Part shown: piece after piece, positions 34,658 to 48,200 of the stretch | Layout of the letters: every line of letters starts with the position of its first letter | Numbering within the stretch: position 1 is the first letter of the stretch | DNA from: Brachypodium distachyon | Taxonomy: Eukaryota; Streptophyta; Magnoliopsida; Poales; Poaceae | Direction of reading: 5' to 3' | Length of the DNA stretch: 64,000 bases | Assembly (NCBI RefSeq): GCF_000005505.3 | Contig: NC_016133.3 | Coordinates: 38,281,237 to 38,345,236 of the forward strand | Made by a program: the position numbers and the translations under genes | Notes under the pieces: generated by a model | The model's input: the letters and a program-made list of their open reading frames with translations, nothing else | Databases searched by the model: none | Told to the model about the DNA's origin: nothing

Positions 34658-34870
34658 TGTTAGAATGGAACGAGATTGAATCAAGGATGATCTATTCGAT
34701 GATTGACAACCCTATATAAAGGGTACAACAGGTGTCTCTTCCCAGGCAGACGCGAGCAACGGCCGCGTCTGTTCGGGAGAACTGTGCACGAGGACGCCCG
34801 GCGGTTTGCACGCAGGCAACCGTCCGGTGCTAATTACAAGATAATGATTAAACTAATTAATTTCTTAACA
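34658..34870 (-). repeat. 3' LTR of the Copia element (213 bp)
   Basis: Starts TGTTAGAATGGAACGAG and ends TTTCTTAACA (TG...CA). Its last 110 bp match 41939-42048 with only a few differences. A polypurine tract adjoins it. Confidence 0.9.
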
Positions 34871-34878
34871 CTCCCCCT
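34871..34878 (-). other. Polypurine tract of the Copia element
   Basis: CTCCCCCT on the plus strand is AGGGGGAG on the minus strand, directly next to the 3' LTR. It fixes the element orientation as minus. Confidence 0.85.
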
Positions 34879-35119
34879 AATCATGTCTTGTCTTGTCTTG
34901 TCCTTGTGAGTTGTTCATCATCTTTGAAAAAGTTTCTTCAGAAAAACCCTGTGGGAAAAATTTGAATAAAATTGTGTTATGTAATATGCCGTGAAAAACT
35001 CCTTGAAAACCCATCGGGAAAAGAGGAGAAAAATTCTTGTATTAGCATTGTCTCATTAAAAACCTTCTATGAGAAACCATATATGGAAAAACTCATAGGG
35101 GAAAAGAGTACAATGTAAA

Positions 35120-38100
35120 TGTAACATCCCAAAATTTCAAGCTTTTACATGTGCATTGCATCCATGAGCATCATGCCACAATTTCATATTTGAATTCAAA
35201 TTTTGAATCTCAAAAGGCTTTGGAAAGATTCTTTATTTCATTTTAAACCCTAGGGTTTACACCCATTTGAGTTTGGATTTTCAAACCAATAGGTTTTATG
35301 TATAAAAGGGGTTTAGTGCATATATGAGCTATCCCATATTTTTTGGATAATTATTTGGAGTTGAAAAAGTATTATATTCAAATAGATATATAGCCCTAAA
35401 GGCATTTATAGGACAAATGTATTTTTATATATTTTATTTTGAGGAGAAACTACTCCCAAAAGTTGTATCATGGTAGAATATGATTTTACAAATTTTCTGG
35501 AATTTATTTGGACCAATTTGGAGTTCAAACACAAAAGATATCAAAGAAATGAGAAAAACAGAAAAAGAAAAGGGTTAAAAGAAAAAAAAGGGTAAACCGG
35601 ACCGGCCCGGCCAAAATGGGCCGAACCGGCCCAGTCCGACCGCACCCGACCGGCCCAGACCGCCCGGTCCGCGCGCGCGCGCCCGCAGTCGCTGACAGGT
35701 GGGGTCCACCTGTCAGCTGTGTCTTCCCCGAAGGAAAGCGCTGTCGGTCACGCGCGCGATTTCCGGCCGCCGTCCCCGCGCGCCCGCCGCCGCAATCTCC
35801 TCCTCCGGCCTTCCATTTTCACGCCCGAGCATGTCTTTATAATCCCCGGGACCCCCTCTCTTTCCCCCCCCGGTTGCCCTCGCTCGCATGCCGCCAGGCC
35901 GCCGGAATCCCTCGCCGGAGCCGCCCCGCGCCGTCGCGTCTTCCTCGTCCTAGGCGCCGACCGCGCCGTCCCTGAGCGCCGCCGACCGCGCACCCGTCTC
36001 CGCCGTGCCGCGCCGCGCCTCCCCGTGTCCTCCCCGACGCCCGAGGTCCACCCGAACGCCGCCCGCCTCCACGCCCGAGCCGCGCCGCCGCCGGTTTCCG
36101 TCGCCGGAACCCTAACCCGCCGGTGAGCTTCCCCCGATCGATCTCGTCCGTCCATCCATCTCCAACGGTGTAGATTAGATCGTCTTTATTCACTTAAACC
36201 GAACCGGTACCATCCAGTAATAATGCGCCACATGGCCCCTGGTTTATAAAATGAGAATGTAATTTTAATCCCCCGGAATAATTAAATGGTCTTTTTGCAG
36301 ATAGGCCCCTGTAACTTCAAATGATCACAACTTTAAATCTGTTTGGCCAAATTTGGTGATCCACACCTTTTTGGAATCCTTAGGAAGTGTAGAATCTTTT
36401 TGCACTGCCCAAATTCAAATTTGAATATTTGAATCACATTCAAATCACAGATTAGGGTTTTATGCCATTTAAATGATAACTATTTATTTATAAGTCCTTT
36501 TTGAATGGAACCAGTGCCCAAAATTTTGTTTTATTGTCCTCTGTCCAATGGGACAGAGAAATAAATATTTTAAACTAATCTATTTGGCTGGTGCCAATAA
36601 AATCTCATTTTAGGGTTTAAACCATAACCTTTGTTACTAGTTTAAAACCCTAATCGCATGTGCTTAATTATCAATGCTTTGGATCAGTAGATCACCCAAA
36701 TAAAATAAACCAAAACTCATGTCACATGATTTGCATTGCATCATGGCATACATATTCTTTGTTTGTATGGTATGTTTATGTATGTGTATGTTTGCCTGAT
36801 TGTATAGTTTTCTCGGAGAGCGAACTGTGTGACTATGAAGAGTGTCTGAATACCAACTACTATCAAGGCAAGTTCACTTTGATCATTTACCCATTATTTT
36901 ATTATGCACTAGATTTTATTAGTTGCATTGTCAGGATTATTATTGTATCTATGCTAGCTATGATCTGTCTTAGTAGTATAGGATACCTTTGCCATGACTT
37001 CACCACCAATTGCCATTGTAGTAGTAAGAGGCTATGCTATGATAATATACGAGGGTGGTATTGTTACAATGTGATACTGTTGAATTACAATATGATTTTC
37101 CTAGTGTATGGCAAAACAAGTAATTCAATGAACCGTTCTGAATGGGCTGCTTTGAGTTTTCGGATGTCGTGACGTTAGGTCCATGTCTATGGGGCCCGCT
37201 GAGTCGTCTCTCCGTGTGATTCGGGAGCGTCCATGGTCGTCTCCCCGTGCGATTCGGGGAGCGCCTGCATCACAATGTGGGATGCCACCCGGGGTAACCA
37301 GAGACTGGACTAGTTTCCTGTTTAGTAGCTTCCAGTACAACCACATGGTATTATGGGCTCTGCCAGGATGGATGTAAGAAATATGAACCCGGATCCGAGG
37401 TGACATCGGTATGTAGCAGTGTAGGTGGGGGCGCGTCCCTCAGGTGGTTTGGGGGAATATGTTCTGAAAATTCCTGTAATCGATGCCGTTGCTACTCCAC
37501 CTGGAGGACAGCAAGGGATTAACACGTCGATTTCTTGTGGGTAAAGTGTACCACCTCTCGAGAGTGTCAAACTAAGTACTTAGCCGTGTCCCCGGTTACG
37601 GACAATTATGAGCAACTAGATATTGGAGCTGTAAGGAAGGTCTCACTCATTCCAATTTCATAATAAAATGAATGGTTTGAACTGGGTAGGAGCATTGATG
37701 TTTCTACTGAATGTGCCTAGGTTAATAAGAGCATGGGTGTTTCTACCCCGTGTCCAATAGAATTCAAAGCTATTTATCTAAAAATGATAGGATTTGAATA
37801 ATGATGCCTTTATGCAAAATAGCCAAACCCCACTTAGCCAAACTATGCATGTACTTGATAGGTCCTTTATAACTCTAGTGAGCTTGCCAATACATTCAAA
37901 TGTATTGACCACGTAGTGGCTGCAATTAATAATGCAGGTGGATCCGACGATGAGTGAGGCTCGTCGTTTTGTCATGGGTCATGTGCTTACATTCCAACAT
38001 GCTCTCACCTTGGAGTAGTGTGGCCTTATGTTCTACCCTTTTCCGCTGCAGTATTTTGAAATATTGTTTTATAATGTTGAAAGAGTATTTGTTTTATGTT

Positions 38101-38280
38101 GGTCCCAGAGGTCATGCGAGGTTGTAAGTACTATTAAATTCCGGATGATGCGATGTAATAAAGTACTTTGACCTTTGCTTCTATATATTTCATCATGAAA
38201 CTGTGTGTGCTAGTGAGTCGATCCAGGGACTAGCACAGTAAGCACAGAGATCGAACCCTTGGTGAAGGGGGATCGCTTCA
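35120..38280. mobile_element. Long solo LTR (3161 bp) inserted in the Copia element
   Basis: Begins TGTAACATCCCAAAATTTC and ends GGGGATCGCTTCA, with perfect 5-bp duplication GTAAA at 35115-35119 and 38281-38285. There are no gag-pol domains and the start and end sequences are not repeated internally, so it is best read as a solo LTR of a long-LTR family. It resembles long Triticeae Gypsy/LARD LTRs (Sukkula/Erika type) from memory; the family name is tentative. The Copia frame resumes right after it. GC-rich stretch 35600-36120, AT-rich elsewhere. The 170-codon frame at 36660-37172 is not considered a gene. Confidence 0.85.
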
Positions 38281-38344
38281 GTAAAGGATCTAATGATCAT
38301 AATCAGATTATATATATTATCAGGGGTTTTACTCCCTCTGGATC

Positions 38345-41300
38345 TTATAAATCTCGAAGTCGTCTCATACCAATTCCATTTACATACTTCTGAAATAAAG
38401 AATTTGGTAAAGACTTTGTAAATAAATATGCTAGATTACCACATGACTTCGTTTGCAAAATATTTATCTCTCCATCGTTTTGTAATTCATGGGAATAAAA
38501 TAATTTAGGAGCAATGTGCTTTGTTATATTGCTCTTTATATAACCTGTTTGCATTTGCATAATACAAGCGACATTATCTTCATAAATAATCGTGGGTGAT
38601 TCCAATGAACCAATACCTCTTGAACTTTGATTAAAGTTCATCATTCTGCGTAACCATACACATTCTCGTGAGGCCTCATACAAAGCAATAATTTCAGAAT
38701 GATTAGTGGATGTAGCCACTAAAGTTTGTTTCGTTGACTTCTAGGAAAAAGCCGGTCCTCCATACAGGAAAACAAAACCAGTTTGTGACCTAGCATTATG
38801 GGCATCCGAGAGGTATCCAGCATCACAATATCCAATCATGGTCTTATCTTGATTTTTCTGATAGAATAAACCAAGATCTCTAGTGCATTGGAGATATCTA
38901 AGAACATTTCTGACACCAACCCAATGTCTTTTAGTTGGCGATGCACTATGTCTAGCTAGTAGATTGACCGCAAATGATATATCGGGTCTAGTGCAATTTG
39001 CTAAGTACATGAGTGCACCAATAGCGCTGAGATATGGAAATTCAGGTCCCAATATCTCTTCATCATTGCCTTTAGGTCTAAATGGGTCTTTATCTCTATC
39101 AAGAGATCGAACAACCATAGGTGTTTTTGAAGGATATGATTTATCCATATTGAATTTTTCAAGTAACTTTTGGATATAAGATGACTGGTGTACTAGTATC
39201 CCAGAGGGAATATGTTCAAGTTGCAAACCTAAGCAAAATTTGGTCTTGTCCAAATCTTTCATTTCAAATTCCGTCTTAAGATGAGTACTTGCCTCATGTA
39301 TGTCTTCTGTCGTTCCAATGATATTGAGATCATCTACATACACAGAAATGATACAAAAAACATTTGATGATTTCTTTATAAATACACATGGGCAATCATC
39401 ATTATTAGAGTAACCCTTTAGAAGAAGGAACTCACTTAGTCGGTTATACCACATTCTTCCCGACTGTTTTAAGCCATAAAGAGACTTTTGAAGCTTCACG
39501 CAATACATGTTGCGATTTGCTTTTGGATTTGGAACATTTAGTCCTTCCGGGACTTTCATGTAGATATCCGAATCGAGTGACCCATATAAGTATGCAGTCA
39601 CTACATCCATTAATTGGATAAACAAATTCATATTTACTGCCAATGATATTAAATATCGGAACGTAATTCCACTCATAACAGGAGAGTAGGTTTCATCATA
39701 ATCAATGCCAGGTCTCTGCGTAAAACCTTGTGCTACAAGCCTCGCTTTGTATCCCACCACTTCATTGTTTTCATTTCTTTTACGAACAAAAACCCATTTT
39801 GATCCCACTAGGAAAACATTTTGAGGAGTAGGTATTACTGAAGTAAATACACCTCTTTTTGTGAGCGAGCGCAATTCATCATCAATTGCAGCCTTCCATT
39901 TGGACCAGTCGGAGCACTTAAGGCACTCTGCCATGGACTAGGTTCTGGATCCAATTCGAGGCTTTTCGCAACTTTGGATGAAAAATAAATGTCGACAACT
40001 GTAGTTTTTCTATTGTATGATTCTCCTGAAACAATATAATTCATGGAAATTTCATTAACATCTTCTGACTCGTTATGATTCCCCATACTAATTGAGTCAA
40101 TGTGTTCCGGTGTCCCAGCGTTTATTTTTCCGTGGACATATGTGCTGGGCTCTGAATGTTGAACATCCATTTGGTGTCTCTCAACAGTAGGTTGAGCATC
40201 AACTCGTGGTTGAATTGCATTTACTATTGGAGAATTCCTTGTTTTCCGCGGACGCTTCTGTGAAGTTTTGTCTTTTGTGTCCAGAGTCCTACCCCTCTTG
40301 GGTGGTTGAGTGGTTTTATTAATTATCTCCACTCTTTTTGGCACATTCATCGCGGGAACATATGATTTAGTGACACCTTTATGGTCAGTAAATGCATCAG
40401 GCAGATTATTTGCAATAAGCTGCAAATTGATAATTCTCTGAACTTCAGATTCAGATTCATTTGTACGTGGATCAAGGGATTGAATGCCTTTGACATTCCA
40501 ATCTATTTCCCGGCATTCATTGTGGTTCTTATCTCCCCCTAATGCCGAAAAATTGCCCTCGTCAAAAATACTATCAGCGTATCGGGCCGTGAATAAGTCT
40601 CCTGTTAGAGGCTCTAGGTACTTTATAATTGACGGTGAATTGTACCCTACATATATCCCCAGTGTTCTATGGGGGCCCATTGATGTACGTTGCGGTGATG
40701 ATATCGGTACGTATATAGCGCAACCGAATTGTCGCAGATGGGAAATATTTGGTTGATTTCCACTTACTAACTGCAATGGGGAGGCCGTATGGTATGCAGT
40801 TGGACGAATTTGTATTAATTCCGCGGCATGTAAAACCACATGTCCCCAACAAGATGTTGGAAGAGTACAATTCTGTAGAAGTGGTCTTGCTATCAATTTA
40901 ATTCTTTTTATAAGAGATTCCGCAAGACCATTTTGAGTATGTACATAAGGTACAGAGTGCTCCACAGTTATACCCAAAGATAGACAGTAATCATTGAATG
41001 CTCGTGAACTAAATTCAGCGGCATTATCCATTCTTATGGACTTTATCTTATGCTCAGGATAATTTTCTTTTAATTTGATTATTTGAGCAATAAGTTTAGC
41101 GAAGGCATGGTTCCGTGTAGATATGAGACACACATTTGACCATCTTGTAGACGCATCAATAAGTACCATGAAATATCTGAATGGTCCAGATAATGGTTGT
41201 ATAGATCCACATATATCTCCTTGAATGCGTTCAAGAAAATTAAGTGGCTCATTCTTTATCTTTGGGTAAGAAGGCCTTGTGATTAATTTTCTAGTAGCAC

Positions 41301-41837
41301 AAGCCGTGCATACAAAATCTGAGGATTTCGGGAATTTTGTAAGTGATAAATTGTGTCCGACGGATCCATCAATAATTTTTCTCCTGGATGACCAAGGCGT
41401 TCATGCCATACCTTGAATTTGTCAAGATTTTGAAAAATTATTTTAAATGCCGTATGTGGCTCTGGTTTTATGTATGTATAATACAATCCAGATGATAGAG
41501 AAGGTAGTTTCTTAAGGATTTGTTTTTCACATCCTTTTTGTTGAGTTATAAGGAGGCTCTCGACCTCATTTTGTTCTTGAGTCTCAACATGGAATCCGTT
41601 CTTACGGATATCTTAAAACTTAATAGGGTAGTCCGGAAATAATAATGCATCCTGGATCACAAGTTTTGTACCCATAGGGAGAGTAATTATGGTCTGACCA
41701 GAACCAACAATTAATGTGTCACGACCAGCAATTGTCATTACACTTCCTTTGCTCTTTTTTAGAGTTTGGAAATATTTAATCTCCCGTAATATTGTATTAG
41801 TAGAAGTACTATCTACTAGACAAATTTCCTCCTCCAT
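38345..41837 (-). pseudogene. Copia polyprotein remnant (protease, integrase, RT, RNase H)
   Basis: Read on the minus strand from high to low coordinates. The protease region (41837-41613) has LVDSTSTNTILREI, a changed D-S/T-G-type active site. The GAG-pre-integrase segment has WHERLGHPG near 41400. Integrase (about 41330-39900) has DICG, RMDNAAEF and HTQNGLAE. A frameshift near 39930 leads into reverse transcriptase (39934-38741) with WVFVRKRN, GFTQRPGIDYDETYSPV, LYGLKQSGRMW and the YVDD box. RNase H follows: IGYCDAGYLSDAHNARSQTG, then an in-frame stop near 38741 where family members have Trp, then ALYEASRECVWLRRM and TKHIAPKLFYSHEL, ending 38345. Gag is absent. It needs several repairs to be coding, so it is a fossil. 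Confidence 0.9.
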
Positions 41838-41938
41838 TGGATTTTCTAGAAGATTCTATACAGAGTAAAAGAATAAATTTAGTAATTTATTTCAACTCAT
41901 GTAGCAATAATACATATATTACAACACTTCATGTCTGA

Positions 41939-42048
41939 GGCCGCGTCTGTTCGGGAGAATTGTGCACGAGGACGCCCGACGGTTTGCACGCAGCCAACCG
42001 TCCGGTGCTAATTACAAGATAATGATTAAACTAATTAATTTCTTAACA
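41939..42048 (-). repeat. Truncated 5' LTR of the Copia element (110 bp)
   Basis: Matches 34761-34870 from GGCCGCGTCTGTTCGGGAGA to TTAACA, with about four substitutions. The outer promoter half is missing, along with the primer binding site and gag, suggesting one large deletion. Confidence 0.9.
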
Positions 42049-44180
42049 AAGTCGTCTGTCCATAGTGATGGACTCAAGGACTCATCTCTGACGCAAGTCA
42101 CTGACGGATGTTCTCTTTTGTCAGCGGACATGTTAAGTGCTTGTCTAAATTAAACTGATATGTATTGGTTTCATCTTTCATCACAATGATTTTTATTTTT
42201 ATTTTTATTTTTGTGAGAAACACTGATGTAAATGCACACGAGCAAGACAAACACACGCGCGCGCATCAGTGACGGATTTTGAGCCCTTCATGATCATATG
42301 AACAGCACTCAAAAAATAAAAAAAAAATCATCAATATTACTAAATTTCTTGGCTAGGTCCACCGCTGCCACCCATTTACACGGGTCACCTCAATGAGACA
42401 CACAAGACACACCGAACGTCAAACCTAAGATTTGATCATTGATGGGCCGAAACTAATCAACCGTGTTACTTTAACCATCGAGCCAACCAACGGTCGGTTT
42501 TTTAACACTGAGATGGAGAAGTACAGTACATGGACCTAACAACACGTACGCAAGACAAACACGATAACCTGATACCGACCTGTTGCCATGAATTAAATTG
42601 ACGTGAGATTACTGCCTAGTTCATAACGACACATCAATTGATCACACACACCCAACTGAAAGCAGTAACTACGTACAGTGCCTGTCATATTCGAAAGCGG
42701 TTGTTAATTGCGACAAAACAGCCGGTTAGTTGCACCAATCGCCAGTAGCATATACTACCAGTTGTGAATGTTATCCATTTTTCTTTCTTCTACCTTTGAA
42801 GGCTAAGGAAGGTCCTCGCAGAAAAGGAAAAAAGAAGGATAAGAAAGGGTTGTTGTTGCTTTGCCGCTTCCATCTAGCGAGCTGCAGCTGGTCAAGTGAC
42901 ATTATCCCAACATTAGGTGCAAGGTTGGAGCTCTAACTATACTTAACCCATGCGTCCATCCAAAAGTTTCCTTTAACAATGTGCGAGGCATCGCAAAAGC
43001 CAATTCAGCAGTGTCGATGCCTCGCAAAATATATAGGGTGCCAGAAAATATGCAGGACCTGATACTATAATAAACCTGTGAAATTTCAAGATCTTGGTTG
43101 AAAGTTATACAAAAGAAGTTAAGACAACTGCAACATGAGTATTTGATGATTCTTTTACTCATTCCTCTGCTGCCCCATTTGATACTACAGAATTCATCGC
43201 TAGTACACTCATTCCTCTGCTGGCCCATTTCATATCTTCCAAGTGAGACCAAGTACGATATTGAAATTTTGGATCTTTACAAAATGTCATGTACCCCACA
43301 TATGCTAAAGTGTTTGAGCATTCCCACTTTAGTGGTCATCACGCGTGTTTGAGCTTTGGAATGACGCTGAGCTGAGCTTAGAAGCGTCTGCTATATGAGC
43401 TCACAGAGTCACAAGTTTAACCAGAAAAGGCCGAGGAAAATCAGCATTGCTTGTAGTAAAAAGATTAGATAATACCACTGTAGGTTCTTCGTCGCCAAAT
43501 TTCTTGAAATATATTTGCGTTCCGTTCTATAAAAAAATCTCGAAATATTTTGCAGAGACCGAAGCCATGTTGTGGTTCCAGTATAAATCTATATCCACGT
43601 GGACAGTTGGCCGTTTCTTCCACGCAGTCGCCGAGAAGGACTCGGCAACGGGGTTACGGGGGGAGTCTTGTCCTGTTTAGTCTCTGTGTTACGCATCACT
43701 CGTCGTTGATTTCTATTGATCCTTTGGTGTTAATCATATTTTACTGATGATTGTGTGGCACATTTTTCACCTTCAGGAAGTAGTTGTACCAGTAGATTCT
43801 AACCATCAATTTCTTGTGACAGTTTTTTCCAAAAGTAAGACACGCCTTACAAAGAAAGGAAGTTTGCTGCCAAAAAAAAGGAAGTTTAATTCGACCAAGA
43901 AACATTTTTTACACGTCTTTGCCAAAAGACTAGCTAGTGGTTACCAAGGCCATCTCAATCATGCAAGTAAACTATTCCTTACCCCTAAAAATGTCATTGC
44001 TCTGGAACATCGAGGATGGTTGGCATGTATGTTTATTTCTATGCAGTTGAAATAAAAGCTTATCTCCAACCTATTTCACTTTTCTCACCCACCAGCTCCT
44101 TCCTACAAAACTTAATATCGAACAAACAAACCAAAACCCTCTCTCTTTCTCTCAAGGCCTTCTCTGTCTCTGTCTACACC
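42049..44180. other. Spacer, no gene seen
   Basis: Contains (TTTTTA)n near 42190-42213 and a short direct repeat ACTCATTCCTCTGCTG at 43157 and 43207. No convincing coding region. Confidence 0.55.
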
Positions 44181-44186
44181 TTGCAC

Positions 44187-44195
44187 TATATATAT
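44187..44195 (+). promoter_or_regulatory. Candidate TATA box of the 82-aa gene
   Basis: TATATATAT 73 bp upstream of the ATG at 44268, preceded by a CT-rich stretch. Confidence 0.45.
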
Positions 44196-44267
44196 TGTGA
44201 CACTAGTGGCAAATGGTTTGGAAGTAACCAAGAAAACTAAAAGGTCGGTCTTGCTTTTGCTCCCATC

Positions 44268-44516
44268 ATGGAGGAGGAGATGCTGCCGGAGCAAGGTGCA
44301 AGGGGTGAACTGTTGAAGCTGGAGCAAGAAGCGCCGGTCCACAGCCAGGTCAGGAAGATCAAGCAGGAGGATGAGAAGGCCAGGGAGCTCCTCCACCGGC
44401 TGCAGCTGCCGGAGACGAGGCCGTCGGTAACCGACTTCCGCGAGCTGTCGCCACGGGTCTCGCCGTCGTCGTCGCCACTCCGCCGCGCTGGGCAGGCCAT
44501 CTCGGTTGGAGATTGA
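44268..44516 (+). CDS. Short single-exon protein (82 aa), unknown
   Basis: Family not recognised. The N-terminal half is charged and probably helical or coiled-coil (GELLKLEQEAPVHSQVRKIK, then QEDEKARELLHRLQL). The C-terminal half is Ser/Pro/Arg-rich (RELSPRVSPSSSPLRRAG) and ends AISVGD. No signal peptide or membrane segment. The coding part is GC-rich with strongly AT-rich flanks, and a TATA-like box sits upstream, consistent with a real small grass gene. The SPR-rich tail offers SP phosphorylation sites. It could also be a gene fragment in mobile DNA. Confidence 0.5.
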   Translation: MEEEMLPEQGARGELLKLEQEAPVHSQVRKIKQEDEKARELLHRLQLPETRPSVTDFRELSPRVSPSSSPLRRAGQAISVGD

Positions 44517-45289
44517 GGCCCAAATTTCTCTTTTGAACAGGCTGATGTAGTGTCTTTCGGTAGTTCGGTATGATATGCTGGTGTGCTGTCCCTGTATGAT
44601 CATCTTCCCATCCCATGGATAGGCAGCTTAGCAGAATCCTGTTGTTGTGCCTTTCTTCTGTTTGTAAATACATTGACAGTATATAGTTTGCTGTGCCATC
44701 TGGTTTTCATTTTACGTCAAATCTCCTGACTATAATGGTAATATTTTTCTTCTTAGAGGACAAACGATGCGACTTTAAGCACACACCACTAAGGACAAAC
44801 TACAGTGACTATTTGGTGTTTCGTAGTAGAAATCAGTAAATAATTTTTAGTAACTCTTATGATACAGTAAATCTTTGCAAGGCACGTCGGCTAACGATTA
44901 ATCAAATTCTAAGCCAGCGTCTAACATCAAAGTAGATTTTACGCTGCCTACTATGGCCGGATAAACCACAATGCTTCCAAAGAACATAGCCGAAAAATTT
45001 GACAATTTTTTAATGGCGGGGTTTCTAGGCATGATAACAAACAAGTCATCGAATAGCATCGCAAGCTTGTTTGTTTCTTCTACTTAACACGATAATCTTA
45101 GACAACCAGTACAAAAGTAACATCTAAGGCTGCAGATTGCAAATAGACCACTAGAGAAGTTGGTTTCGGAACCAGCGCAGAAAGATATCTGCTCCCAGAA
45201 ATACTACTGCTCAAACTGATACAACTGATCATTGGATAATGTTGAAGCCCATGCGGAAGTGCAGCACCGCCATCACTAACTTGCAACAA
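44517..45289. other. 3' regions of the 82-aa gene (+) and ALY (-)
   Basis: Convergent 3' ends; no gene or clear repeat seen. Confidence 0.55.
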
Positions 45290-48200
45290 TCAGTCGGTCT
45301 TCATTGCCTCGGCATGATAGGAATCCAGATCTTTGTCCAGGTCATCTGCAGTCTTCTCTGGTTGCTTTCTTCCCCGACCGCGGCCCCGGAATTGACCGCG
45401 ACCCCTGCCTCGTCCCTGGAACTGGGCTTGGAATGGGGCACGACCTCTGCCTCGGCCTCGGCCAGCTTGGAAAGCACCACGATTGCATCTGTTGGCAGGA
45501 TTACTGAAATGGCAAACTGAGAGTCAGGAAAAAAGATACAGTATTACACAAATCAAACCATTTTGGGAGCACCAAACTCAAAAGAAAACCATTAACACCA
45601 ACCTCCAAAACCATACAAAAAGAAGACACACCAATAACAGTTAGTCAAAAGCAACCTCCTTTTTTTGCGTTTTTGTCTTTTCTCGGATACATACATGTAT
45701 AAACTACCAGTAAATTTGTCCTCCTATGGCAGGAACAACTGGAAACATGGCCGCTCCATGCTACAAAATTGGTAGTAACATTTAATTATACCTCCCACCA
45801 GAGCATTTGAAATGTTTTTATTTGAAAAAAAAACTAATTGGACCTACTTACGAGCACAGTGACGTTTTGGCTCCTGGGCTGGTTAAAATAAAAGTTCAAA
45901 AATGATATTTTGAAGTTTCAAAAAAATATGAAAACAAATACACGTAAATGTGTATGTTACATGCCTGTAAATTTTTATTAGAAAATATTGTTTGGTTGTG
46001 CGAAGCTTCCGAATATGATTTTTCAAAAAAAGAAAAGGAAAAAAAATCAGTCCAAAAGCACTTTCTACACCCCTGACATACTATCAGGAAGACAAATAGA
46101 TACACTGGTTTATTGACCTGTGAAATAAATCAACCAGGTTTAGTCCGCCCAGACTAGACACCACTGGGCTAGCACGAAATTCTCAAAGAAACTGTTCTCA
46201 CAACATTGATCACGCAAGTTGCAAGCAAAATGAATCGAAAGATATTTGTTTGCAAGAAATCCCTAATACCTAATAAGTACTTTTTTCTGGAAGCAGGGCA
46301 AACTTCTAATGCTAGTAATAGTCAGTTAACAACGAAGCAATAGCTTCACCATACATAGGACAAAGAAAATAAAAGGTACTTGTTACGTATTAACAAAATG
46401 AACTGCACAGCTAGAAGTTGATATATTACCTCAAAGGCCTATTGCTGGCACCACCACCACGTCGACCCATTTCAGGCCTGAAATGTAACATTTTTGTTGA
46501 GATGAAACATAGCAGTGTACTGTTCATATTCAAAAGCATTATTAAACTGCCAAGTACAAGCATGAAAAAACACAGTTAGGCCTTGTTTGGAAATGCTGGA
46601 ACTGCACATCAAACAGTTAAGAGGGCTCATTTGATTCATAGGAAAAGTGGATGAAGAACATAAGAATTGGAAATCTTCCTATGATGGCACTATCATGATT
46701 TTAGATAGGGCACTATGCAACTTAGCAGCATCTGGAACTTTTTCCAGCTGCTAAGACGCTAAAGCAGCCCTACAGCACCACTTTGACAGATAGAGTTTTC
46801 ACACACAAAAAAGAAAAAGAAAAATATGAAGTTAAGTTGAGGACTTGAGCTGGTCCCCTTGGTGCTCTTCAGGCATGGGTGGAGTAAGCCACCGCCAGTC
46901 GCCAGCCATTGAAAGCACAATGTAGCCGTCGCCCGGCCACCGTCTTCCAGCCAACGTCTCCATTAGGTTTAAGGTTCTTCTCAAGAGGGGAGGTGAGTGT
47001 GTGTCGGCTGGAAGCTGGGGAACAGACGCGGGATGGAGCTGAGGTCTTTAGGCTGTGAGTTTGGGCCTTGGGTGCAGCAAATTTCAGTCGGGGAACAGAC
47101 ACGGGAGGGAGCTGAGGTCTTTAGGCTGTGAGCTTGGGCCTTGAGTGCAGCAAATTTCAGTTAAGGAACAGACGCGGGAGGGAGCTGAGGTCTTTAGGCT
47201 GTGAGTTTGGGCCTTGAGTGCAGCAAATTTCAGTCGATGGGCTCAATTTTTGGCCCACCCTCCCAATCTGATGTAGCAACTCTTTTCTCCTGCTACCGCT
47301 AAGGAGTTTAGCGCCAGTAGCTGCCATATGGTAATAATGGTCATACCGTAGCAGGAGCACTCTGAGAACGCTACAGCGCAGCTATAGCCCGCTATTAAAA
47401 AAATCTTGGCACATCCATTTGCTTAGGAACAGAATAAAAGGACAAATAGAGAAATCCCTTTGGTCTCGGTTTCAAGGGTTAAAACACAGGAAGTTGCAAT
47501 CATCTTGGACCTCATTCCAGAATACTTATGCACGAAGAACAATGCAAGGATCTTTAGTAGCATAATGAAGTCATAATTCTACTTTTGCGGCTTTGCCACT
47601 GGTTTGACTTCGGTTTGTCTGGGGTTAGTAGGATTCATGTGTTTCTCCTATTCCTAAGAATCGAACATGTGAGTTTACAGAGTTCAAGTATTCAGCGATC
47701 CTCTGTTTTACGCATGCATTTCCTGTGTTTTCCCGTTCCTATATTTTTCAGAATCACGTAAATCAAAGAGGCCCAATTCCAACACTTGGAATTTTCCTCA
47801 TTTTTAACTACTGTAGTCCTGTATAAGTACTAATTGCATATACTCCCTCCGTCCAACAAAGGATGCCTCAACTTTGACCAAATTTGAATGCATCTATACA
47901 CTAAGTCATGTCTACATACATCCAAATTTTGACAAACTTGAGACATCTTTTGTTGGACGGAGGGAGTAACATATTTCACAGAATACATGAATCAACAATA
48001 ATTTGAAAGGGTACTGACAACTACAGGCCATAAACACAGGCATGTAAGAAACTTCTTAATGAAAGTTGATCAGACATATTAGAAAGCAGAGTAGGCCATG
48101 GCTCGTGGGTGATCTAGCTGAGATTTTAGGTCATTTAATTGATCCTCAGAAGCTGATGGGGCATCAGCAGAACACCAGCACGCATTGAACTTAGATGAAG

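Larger units (their letters stand above)
34658..42048 (-). mobile_element. Decayed Ty1/Copia retrotransposon, nested
   Basis: Minus-strand element: truncated 5' LTR at 41939-42048, protease/GAG-pre-integrase remnants, integrase, reverse transcriptase, RNase H, polypurine tract and 3' LTR. Flanks AAGGC (34653-34657) and AAGTC (42049-42053) are a 5-bp target duplication with one change. Gag and the first half of the 5' LTR are deleted. A 3161-bp long LTR is inserted at 35120-38280. The element is non-autonomous because of frameshifts, a stop and deletions. Confidence 0.92.

Noticed and set aside
36660..37172. 170-codon frame inside the long LTR
   Set aside because: No domain, lies within an LTR with clear TSD, AT-rich random-like protein.
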